Shown here: positions 45,711 to 52,197 of the stretch, one piece after another | Numbering within the stretch: the first letter of the stretch is position 1 | How the letters are laid out: every line of letters begins with the position of its first letter | DNA from: Gramella sp. MT6 | GTDB lineage: Bacteria; Bacteroidota; Bacteroidia; Flavobacteriales; Flavobacteriaceae | Reading direction: 5' to 3' | Assembly (NCBI RefSeq): GCF_019357415.1 | Contig: NZ_CP048410.1 | Location: 2,575,001 to 2,639,000, forward strand | Length of the DNA: 64,000 nt | Translations under genes and position numbers: made by a program | Notes under the pieces: generated by a model | Databases searched by the model: none | Told to the model about the DNA's origin: nothing | Seen by the model: the letters and a program-made list of their open reading frames with translations, nothing else

Positions 45711-46217
45711 TTAAAGTTGTTGAATTTTCCAAGTAGATGTATCTAAATACATTAATCTTTTTTCTTCCCAATTTCCAATTTCTTCAAATTCAAAATAAAG
45801 CTTATTATTTTCCCATTTTATAAATTTTATATCATCCATCTGTACAGGACCTTCTATATTTATCATTTTTGAAAACTCACCATTCATTCTATAAATATTG
45901 TAATAATCATGTAAAATAAAATCTCCGTTTGGTGAAACTTCTAAGTCATGATATTGTGGTTGTCTCTCTGCTTCAATGATTTCAAAATTATTTCCTTCTA
46001 GTCTGTAGATAAAATCTGATGTTAAAACTATAATTTCATTTAAAGGATCAGAGCACTTTACTTCTTTAGAAGATCCTCGAAATTGTCCGACAATTTCTAA
46101 ATCTTTATTTGTCATTTTAATCCAAGACCAAAATTTAGAATTCCAAACACTTTCAATATCATAAATTTTTTCTTGATATTCTCCAGAATAAGGTTGGTTG
46201 ATAATTTCTACTTTCAC
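45711..46217 (-). CDS. Cytosolic protein of unknown function, cassette gene
   Basis: A 168-residue protein without signal peptide. Short repeats with aromatic and aspartate residues (DLEVSPNGDFILHDYYNIY, DDIKFIKWENNKLYFEF) look like propeller or immunity-type beta repeats, but I cannot assign a family. It is a minimal cassette: the stop is 8 bp from repeat F and the start 19 bp from repeat G, with matching ends GTTGTGGTGCGTTTA and GTTGTGGTGCATTTA (the second on the minus strand). Confidence 0.62.
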   Translation of the reverse strand: MKVEIINQPYSGEYQEKIYDIESVWNSKFWSWIKMTNKDLEIVGQFRGSSKEVKCSDPLNEIIVLTSDFIYRLEGNNFEIIEAERQPQYHDLEVSPNGDFILHDYYNIYRMNGEFSKMINIEGPVQMDDIKFIKWENNKLYFEFEEIGNWEEKRLMYLDTSTWKIQQL

Positions 46218-46235
46218 GATTCTTTATTAAATGCA

Positions 46236-46366
46236 CCACAACGGTCTCGGTTATCGCCAGTTGGCGGAGTATGGGACGCGGATTTGTCGGCTTAGTATTG
46301 ATTTGTTGATCAATTTAATTATTTTCTTTCTAGCGGTACCGCTTATTGGTGCTGAACCGTTGTTGC
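46236..46366 (-). repeat. Cassette repeat G (intact)
   Basis: Near-consensus copy, from CCACAACGGTCTCGGTTATC to GGTGCTGAACCGTTGTTGCC; the right inner arm has GGTGCTG in place of GGCGATG. It is flanked on both sides by single-gene cassettes. Confidence 0.92.
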
Positions 46367-46373
46367 CTGCAGT

Positions 46374-46787
46374 TTATGGTAGATTTATTATTTCAATAGT
46401 TTTTTTCTTCTTTGCAGAATCTTTAATTCGAACATTAATCCTCTCGTAGCGCCAGCTTTCATTTTCTCTTTCTGCGGTTAAATCTAATTTTCCATTTCCT
46501 TTTGAACCAATAACTTTTATCGTTGAATTTACTTTTTGGTTATCATCTGAAAAATTAACTTCTCCGTTCAAAATACTCATTTTGTCTATTGGCTGTATTT
46601 CTCCAATGTTTTCTAATATCCTCTGGTCAGAGTTAGCCTTCTCAATTGCATTATTGTAAAGTTCTGGATCTGCATATGCCTGGGTTAAATCAGTTGCAAT
46701 TTTTCCCATTCCGGATGATGTAAATAAATAGAATATAATTCCTATAACAACTACAATTGGAATCAACCATTTTAGACTTTTACTCAT
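46374..46787 (-). CDS. Coa1-like single-pass membrane protein, cassette gene
   Basis: A 137-residue protein with an N-terminal helix (WLIPIVVVIGIIFYLF) and a soluble domain. The pattern ENIGEIQPIDKMSILNGEV, STIKVIGSKGNGKLDL and ERENESWRYERINV resembles cytochrome-oxidase assembly factor Coa1/Tim21-like proteins of Bacteroidota. A link to respiration is not shown by its neighbours. The stop is 8 bp from repeat G and the start 63 bp from repeat H. Confidence 0.65.
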   Translation of the reverse strand: MSKSLKWLIPIVVVIGIIFYLFTSSGMGKIATDLTQAYADPELYNNAIEKANSDQRILENIGEIQPIDKMSILNGEVNFSDDNQKVNSTIKVIGSKGNGKLDLTAERENESWRYERINVRIKDSAKKKKTIEIINLP

Positions 46788-46849
46788 TTGGACATTAATT
46801 TATTGGAGATTTTAAATTCAGTTCTTTCCTGGATTTTCTAAAAATTGCT

Positions 46850-46973
46850 GGCAACGGTCTCGGTTATCGCCAGTTGGCGGAGTAAGGGACGCGGATTTGT
46901 CGGCTTAGTCTTGGTTTGTTGGTCAAGTTAATTATTTTCCTTCTAACGGTGCCGCTTATTGGCGATGAACCGT
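46850..46973 (-). repeat. Cassette repeat H, interrupted by IS110 copy 2
   Basis: Near-consensus copy from GGCAACGGTCTCGGTTATCG to GGCGATGAACCGT, where copy 2 of the IS110 element begins. The lost right end (TTGTTGTAGCC) resumes at 48175 after the element. Confidence 0.93.
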
Positions 46974-47019
46974 CTTAAGTTTAATTTCTCTAAATTTTGA
47001 TTGTATAACCAGAAAGAAC

Positions 47020-47159
47020 AAAAGAGAGGAATAAGATTACATGAACCGTGGGAACTTGAGATTCCGTCAACAATGATAATCCCCTCTCTTTTCTACTTTA
47101 ATTTCGTTTAGTTCTGTGAGACCTAGATCTCGTTTTTAAGTCGATGAAAACCAAAGTAG
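47020..47159 (+). ncRNA. Candidate IS110 bridge RNA, copy 2
   Basis: First stem-loop: AAAAGAGAGG (47020-47029) pairs with CCTCTCTTTT (47083-47092), with a left guide CATGAACCGT (47040-47049), an inner GGAA/TTCC hairpin and a right guide CAACAA (47068-47073). Second stem-loop: CTACTTT (47093-47099) pairs with AAAGTAG (47153-47159), with left donor guide TTTAGTTCT (47107-47115), an inner GAGA/TCTC hairpin and TTAAG as possible right donor guide. The second stem runs into the first codons of the transposase. The fold is my manual pairing. Confidence 0.72.
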
Positions 47160-48148
47160 CTGTTCTTTCCAATCATTCTCATATGGATAAATTTAAACAT
47201 TTTTACGGAGTAGACATTAGTAAATCATTCTTTGATGTGGTTGATCAAAATGGAAGGCATGACCAGTTCTCTAATGATGTAAAAGGCTTTAAAGGCTTGC
47301 TGAAGTTAATTAAGAATGACAGCCTGGTAGTTATGGAAGCTACTGGTTATTATCATTACAGATTAGCCCAGTATTTATATGAGAAAGGTATAACGGTATC
47401 GGTTGTGAATCCACTTTCGGTGAAGCGTTTTATTCAGATGAAACTCTCCAAGATCAAGACCGATAAAAGTGATGCCAAAGCGATCTGTGAATATGCACAG
47501 GCTACAAAAGTTCCTTTGTACACAGCCAGAAACGCCATGCAGGCAGAGTGTTTGCAGCTACTAAGTCTTCAGGATCTTTATTTGAAACAACGCACTGCGG
47601 TGAAGAATAAGATACACGGAGAGAAAGCTCTCGGTACACCTTCAAAGACTGTTAGTAGATCACTCGTCCGAATGCTAAAGCAATTAGAGAAGGAATTAGA
47701 TCAGATTGAAACCAAGCTGGAATTCTTAGTCAGGCAAACCCAGGAAGATCAACTGGAGCAATTAACTAGTATTCCAGGGATGGGTAAGAAGACAGCGATG
47801 TTGTTAATTGTGCTTACAGACGGATTTACCAGTTTTGAGAATGCCAGGCAGCTTTGCTGTTTTACCGGGATCACCCCAACGATCAGGCAATCCGGAACCA
47901 GTGTAAGAGGACGCAGTCGAATTAGTAAAGTAGGCAATCGAAAGCTTCGGAATTTACTATTCATGTGTAGTTTCACTGCTTGCAAAACTAATAAAGCTTG
48001 CAGGGAAATTTATGAACGAATAGTTGAGAAGGGTAAGAGTAAGAAACTGGCACTTATAGCTGTGTGCAATAAGCTCCTGAAACAGGCATTTGCCATAGCT
48101 AAATCAGGAACTTCTTACCAGGAAAATTATATATCGAAATTAGCTTAG
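47144..48148 (+). CDS. IS110-family transposase (DEDD recombinase)
   Basis: A 334-residue enzyme with an N-terminal RuvC-like DEDD domain (GVDISKSFFDVVDQ; VVMEATGYYHYRLAQYL; KTDKSDAKAI) and a C-terminal Tnp20 domain containing the serine region GTSVRGRSRISKVGN after LTSIPGMGKKTAMLLIV. A coiled-coil linker (LKQLEKELDQIETKLEFLV) joins them. IS110 enzymes recombine DNA with the help of an RNA guide encoded beside them. It is the likely active source for the frameshifted copy at 40439-41638. Confidence 0.95.
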   Translation: MKTKVAVLSNHSHMDKFKHFYGVDISKSFFDVVDQNGRHDQFSNDVKGFKGLLKLIKNDSLVVMEATGYYHYRLAQYLYEKGITVSVVNPLSVKRFIQMKLSKIKTDKSDAKAICEYAQATKVPLYTARNAMQAECLQLLSLQDLYLKQRTAVKNKIHGEKALGTPSKTVSRSLVRMLKQLEKELDQIETKLEFLVRQTQEDQLEQLTSIPGMGKKTAMLLIVLTDGFTSFENARQLCCFTGITPTIRQSGTSVRGRSRISKVGNRKLRNLLFMCSFTACKTNKACREIYERIVEKGKSKKLALIAVCNKLLKQAFAIAKSGTSYQENYISKLA

Positions 48149-48187
48149 AAGTACTTGGATTTTACCTTAGTTCTTTGTTGTAGCCAG

Positions 48188-49219
48188 TTAATTCTTACTA
48201 ATTGTTGATTTTAGCAATTTTATCAATTTATCAGAATTGTTTTTTTCAGTTTTAATTCTTTCAAGCTCTATAGTTGTGTTACCTTTTGGAATTATGAAAT
48301 TTCGTTCAGTTTGAGAAAGTTCGTTTATAACGTTGGATAATAAATCTTTATCCCCCTTCATTAAAGATGATTTGAGAGATGTGATTTTTAACTCAATATT
48401 GGTCATCTCATTGTGATAGTATTTAATATTATCAAGGTTTGCTTTGTATAGTTTTAAAAAGAAGAAAGAAAATACTTCTATAAAAATTATTATAGATAAT
48501 CGAGGAATATAAAAACTTAATAAAGGTGTGATTTCTTGAAACTCTAAGGTTGTGGAAATTACGGTAATCCATAGTACAGCACCAGCAACAACAGTCAAAG
48601 CAGAACCTATTCCTAAATTAATATTAGCTCTTTTAGATAATTGTTTTATTTCGCTAATAATTCTAAATTTTAACTCGTGCAGATCTCTTAATAATTCATT
48701 GTACCGATTGTGTTCTATTGCTAACTCACCATATTTTTCGTTTATAGAATTTAAAATTTCTGAAGTGAGATTTTTATCTATTTTATCACTTAGAATATCA
48801 TAAAGTTTTTCTTTATCAATTTCAGTTAAATCAATTTTCTGATTTCTTGTCGAATTTATTTCTGTTTTAAATTCTTGAAAGATCTTATTTAAACTCTCAT
48901 TAGACTCTTCTCTATTTTTAAAGTTTTTTCTAATTAAATTTTTTATTTCTTCAAGTTCATATTCAACATCCTTAGATTCTTTTAAATTACTTTTCCCCGA
49001 TTCTAAATATTGAAAAAGAAAGAAAAAAACCGTAATTGTTAAACCCGCTAATGATAATATAAATTCCGGCTTATTTAGAATAGCACTTAAATCATCTGTT
49101 TTTTCATAGTTTTCTAAAACAAAAAATGTAAATATTAGAATTAATATGAGTATTAAGGGAAACCCAGTTTTAAAAAAGCTATTAAATATTCTTTTATAAA
49201 TTTTAAAAAAATCTTCCAT
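48188..49219 (-). CDS. Membrane protein with central coiled coil, cassette gene
   Basis: A 343-residue protein with two N-terminal helices (residues ~17-31 and ~47-65), a long charged helical region (residues ~75-185), then two more helices (~195-255). No enzymatic motif is visible. The architecture resembles membrane-bound signalling or defence-associated proteins of unknown role. The cassette ends match well: GTTGTAGCCAGTTAATT on the left and GTTGTAGCCAATTAATT on the minus strand at the right. The stop lies 3 bp from the boundary. Confidence 0.65.
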   Translation of the reverse strand: MEDFFKIYKRIFNSFFKTGFPLILILILIFTFFVLENYEKTDDLSAILNKPEFILSLAGLTITVFFFLFQYLESGKSNLKESKDVEYELEEIKNLIRKNFKNREESNESLNKIFQEFKTEINSTRNQKIDLTEIDKEKLYDILSDKIDKNLTSEILNSINEKYGELAIEHNRYNELLRDLHELKFRIISEIKQLSKRANINLGIGSALTVVAGAVLWITVISTTLEFQEITPLLSFYIPRLSIIIFIEVFSFFFLKLYKANLDNIKYYHNEMTNIELKITSLKSSLMKGDKDLLSNVINELSQTERNFIIPKGNTTIELERIKTEKNNSDKLIKLLKSTISKN

Positions 49220-49239
49220 ATTTGTTTTTAATTAATTGG

Positions 49240-49373
49240 CTACAACGGTCTCGGTTATAGCCAGTTGGCGGAGTGCGGGACGCGGATTTGTCGGCTTAGT
49301 ATTGGTTTGTTGGTCAAGTTAATTATTTTCTAACTAACGGTGCCGCTTATTGGCGATGAACCGTTGTTGTTGC
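49240..49373 (-). repeat. Cassette repeat I (intact)
   Basis: Near-consensus copy from CTACAACGGTCTCGGTTATA to GGCGATGAACCGTTGTTG, with GGCTTAGTATTGG and TTTGTTGGTCAAG in the middle. It is the last well-kept copy on the right side. Confidence 0.93.
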
Positions 49374-49503
49374 CAGTTTTATATAGCACAATTATGATTT
49401 TAATTTCTCATAAGTAATTAATTATCTTAGAACTTTATAATTTATAAAGCGCATATATTCTATTTTTATAGAACCTTTCTCTTTATTAACGAATAAAACC
49501 GAT

Positions 49504-49977
49504 ATGAAATTTAGTAAATCTATATTTATAATATTGTCATTTTTTCTAAGTATTTCTTTTTATGGTCAGACGAACGATACTTTACAAAATGGGAATATTT
49601 CAAATTCTCAATTTTATAATTCTAGCCGCTATTCAATAGATCAACCTTTTGTACCAAAGAATTTGAACATGAAGTCGGAAGCTCAAAATCTAGTTCTATA
49701 TAACGAAACAACAAATTTATACGACGTTTATCTACATACTGATGATAGTTATAGCTACAGTGGTTCAAATAGTATTTTTAGATCTAAGACTAATTTTGTT
49801 ACTACATTATTTTTAGGAAGTAATTCTGTAATGGAAAATCATAGTGTTTTACCAAGTACCTCTTTATTATTAAGCGAAGACGTTAGTTATCCAGTTCGTG
49901 ACTCTTTTAATCCAAATGGAGCATCTAATTTTTCTGAGGCTATTTTAGGTGGAGTATTTGGCTTATTATTTAATTAA
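49504..49977 (+). CDS. Secreted protein of unknown function, plus-strand cassette gene
   Basis: A 157-residue protein with a signal peptide (FIILSFFLSISFYGQ), then a serine-, asparagine- and tyrosine-rich body. No domain is recognised. It is the only clear array gene on the plus strand. Its cassette is still bounded by complementary ends: GTTGTTGCCAGTTTTATA on the left and the complement GTTGTAGCCAATTTTATA on the right near 50040. The orientation exception is noted in the findings. Confidence 0.6.
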   Translation: MKFSKSIFIILSFFLSISFYGQTNDTLQNGNISNSQFYNSSRYSIDQPFVPKNLNMKSEAQNLVLYNETTNLYDVYLHTDDSYSYSGSNSIFRSKTNFVTTLFLGSNSVMENHSVLPSTSLLLSEDVSYPVRDSFNPNGASNFSEAILGGVFGLLFN

Positions 49978-50329
49978 TTGAATACTTGAAATTTTCTTTT
50001 TTTCTTTTGGTTTTTATCTTCAGATCTCAATTATAAAATTGGCTACAACTCGTTATATCCATCGAATTCTATTCGAATATCATAAAAAATTACGGGATAA
50101 TAACAGGTTTCAGGCTAAGTTAGCGAAAACAAATTGCTATTACGGTTAACTCTAAATAATCTTGACAACAGCATACAACTATTACCTAAACTTTTAGAAA
50201 ATATCATAAAAGTCTTATGGATGTCTTCACCCATTACAAGAAATAAGGTTTCTTAATCACAATGAGGTTACTAAATAAATCAGGATATTCTATTTTACGA
50301 CATTCTAAGAGATGCTAAGATCAGATCTC
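49978..50329. other. Gene-free stretch at the right end of the main array
   Basis: This 352-bp stretch holds the complementary end GGCTACAAC (50041-50049) of the last cassette, but the expected repeat after it is replaced by unrelated sequence (TCGTTATATCC). No open frame or RNA gene is convincing. The region probably marks the point where the compact array ends. Confidence 0.5.
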
Positions 50330-50512
50330 TCATGTACCTTTTTCAGCCTCTTTGATCTTATCGATTTCCTTTAATATTTCATTTGCCTCATAAGCCTTAT
50401 CATCGCTAAGGCTGCGATTTGAGGTAGATAATCTATGAGATTCTTCCAGCAGTTTTTTGTATTCTAACTGCAACTTTTCAATTTTTGATTTTTTCTTAAA
50501 TAATCCGAACAT
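50330..50512 (-). CDS. Lacal_2735 family small protein
   Basis: A 60-residue protein starting MFGLFKKKSKIEKLQLEYKK, a highly charged coiled-coil peptide widely annotated in Flavobacteriaceae as the Lacal_2735 family. NRSLSDDKAYEANEIL is the conserved centre. Function unknown. It is preceded by a run of T on the plus strand, that is A-rich sequence in front of its start, a usual ribosome-binding context in Bacteroidota. Confidence 0.8.
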   Translation of the reverse strand: MFGLFKKKSKIEKLQLEYKKLLEESHRLSTSNRSLSDDKAYEANEILKEIDKIKEAEKGT

Positions 50513-50761
50513 TTCTTTTTTTTATTAAGATACGGATAACCTATTTAAATTATGGGTAACAGAATCTTTCTTTTCCGGGATCCTTTTGTGTTCGTTAATC
50601 TTAATTGGCCATAAGTATAGGTGGTAATTAAACTACGAGATCCAACCAATACATGAATTATTTAAATTAAATATGATTTAAGTCATATTTATTGAGCTAT
50701 TAATTAGATAACTTCAATAACAAGTTGATGTTCTTTTAAATATTAACCAAATAATAAGGTT

Positions 50762-51262
50762 ATGAAAAAATTACTAATTGGATTGTTGGTCTTAGGACTT
50801 TCTCCACAGTTATTCGCGCAGGTCGAGGAGCTATCTGAAGTTACGGTCTATGCGACAAATTACAAATACCTGAACGATGTGAATTCTGAAGAGGTCGCTT
50901 CGATTCCGGTTAGGGAGCTTGAACGAAAAGTTGCTAATTTCGATGTTAAAGAGTCTGAATTTTATCATGATGATTATGATGAGTATATCGTTAGCTTTTA
51001 TATTCCAGAAGGCAAGATTTTAGCTGCCTATGACAGAGATGGAAAAATACTACGTACAGCCGAGAGATTTAAAAATGTTAATCTTCCTTTAGCTGTTAAG
51101 AATGCTGTTGTAGGTAAGTTTCCTGGATGGAGCATAACAGAAGATATATACGCGGTAACCTTCTATGATACCAGAGGAACCTTTAAAAAATACAAACTTA
51201 AACTGGAAAATGGCGAAAAAACACTTCGCGTGAAACTTGATGAAAAAGGAAATTTCCTTTAG
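50762..51262 (+). CDS. Small secreted protein, paralogue of the gene at 51467-52003
   Basis: A 166-residue protein with signal MKKLLIGLLVLGLSPQLFAQ. The mature part shows EVTVYATNYKYLNDVNSEE, VANFDVKESEFY and AAYDRDGKILRTAERFKN, then VKNAVVGKFPGW and a final LRVKLDEKG. These resemble beta-rich PepSY-like secreted proteins. The convergent neighbour has the same domain pattern, and the two share the terminator between them. No function is assigned. Confidence 0.72.
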   Translation: MKKLLIGLLVLGLSPQLFAQVEELSEVTVYATNYKYLNDVNSEEVASIPVRELERKVANFDVKESEFYHDDYDEYIVSFYIPEGKILAAYDRDGKILRTAERFKNVNLPLAVKNAVVGKFPGWSITEDIYAVTFYDTRGTFKKYKLKLENGEKTLRVKLDEKGNFL

Positions 51263-51291
51263 ATAAGCTGAATTTCCTTTAATCATAAAAG

Positions 51292-51338
51292 ACATCTGGA
51301 AGATCTTTATTAAGCGAATCTTCCAGATGTTTTTTTTG
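51292..51338. terminator. Strong bidirectional terminator
   Basis: ACATCTGGAAGAT (51292-51304) pairs perfectly with ATCTTCCAGATGT (51318-51330), followed by eight T. It lies 30 bp past the plus-strand gene and 128 bp past the minus-strand gene. Confidence 0.9.
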
Positions 51339-51466
51339 GTATGGATATAAACCGGATTTGAAGCTGGATCACGATAAACGATATTTACCTTAAAGTGATG
51401 ATAACCGGTTTTTTGATTAAGGAGTCCAGCTAAATGCAGGATCCTTTTGAAAAATATTTCTCAACC

Positions 51467-52003
51467 TTAATTCATAGTGATAACGTTATTGAAATTATGG
51501 TCAGAACTGATTTTTAGATTTCTATTCTTTCCATTATTCATAATTTTTATTCTATAAGTTTTTTCCACCTCTTTCTGAACATCGTAATTCACGTTATAAA
51601 CTACTTTCAAAAACTGACTTTGTGGGTATTCATTCAATACAGATTTAATTAGATTTTTTGGAAGACTGATATTCCTGTAGCGTTCAGTAGTTTTTACAAT
51701 TTTTCCATTCCAGTCATAGTCTGCTAAAAGGAATCCATTGGTACCAATAAACTTAACGGTATAAAGTTCTTTACGTCCATCAAATTCATCTAAACTCTTT
51801 ACATCAAAAGACGCCGCTTCCTTTTCCAGAGAACTTACATTATCTGAAACATCTGGTTCTTCAACTTCCTCAAGATAATTTAGGTTATAACCAGAAATTT
51901 CAACTGCTTCTAATTTTACTTCATTATTCTCGTTATTAATGGTTTGTGAGAACCCCAGGTTGGTAAGACCTAAAACGAACAGACCGAATACTAGATTTTT
52001 CAT
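51467..52003 (-). CDS. Small secreted protein, paralogue of the gene at 50762-51262
   Basis: A 178-residue protein with signal VFGLFVLGLTNLGFSQ. VEISGYNLNYLEEVEEPD, AASFDVKSLDEFD, LADYDWNGKIVKTTERYRN and LIKSVLNEYPQ line up with the paralogue, including the ERYRN and FDVK motifs. Both are probably periplasmic or surface proteins of one small family. The convergent arrangement suggests an inverted duplication. Confidence 0.72.
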   Translation of the reverse strand: MKNLVFGLFVLGLTNLGFSQTINNENNEVKLEAVEISGYNLNYLEEVEEPDVSDNVSSLEKEAASFDVKSLDEFDGRKELYTVKFIGTNGFLLADYDWNGKIVKTTERYRNISLPKNLIKSVLNEYPQSQFLKVVYNVNYDVQKEVEKTYRIKIMNNGKNRNLKISSDHNFNNVITMN

Positions 52004-52197
52004 GACTCATCTTTTTATTAGGTTGATAATTATTGATTGGTCAAAGATGGCGTAAAGTGGGAAGCACTACTTAACAGTCATGTTGTTATTGCTATAAAGT
52101 TTTATTTAAATGCTTGTACACATAATTTGAAGTCTATAAATTATGTTGAATTTGCGAGGAGTAGGGATTTTGTTTCATTAAAATGATAGGGGATAGG

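Larger units (their letters stand above)
46974..48174 (+). mobile_element. IS110-family insertion sequence, copy 2 (intact)
   Basis: About 1201 bp from CTTAAGTTTAATTTC to CTTAGTTCT, inserted in repeat H at the same base as copy 1 in repeat D. No terminal inverted repeats and at most one shared T at the junctions, as expected for IS110. It has one transposase with an intact frame and a ~170-bp leader. The gene and the leader are both on the plus strand, opposite to the cassette genes. Confidence 0.93.

Noticed and set aside
46231..46449. 72-residue plus-strand ORF over repeat G
   Set aside because: It is only the translation of the repeat plus the antisense of the Coa1-like gene; other repeat copies do not keep the frame.
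36741..49373. CRISPR array
   Set aside because: The repeat is ~125 bp and irregularly spaced, the intervals are whole genes of 0.4-3.4 kb, and no cas gene is present.
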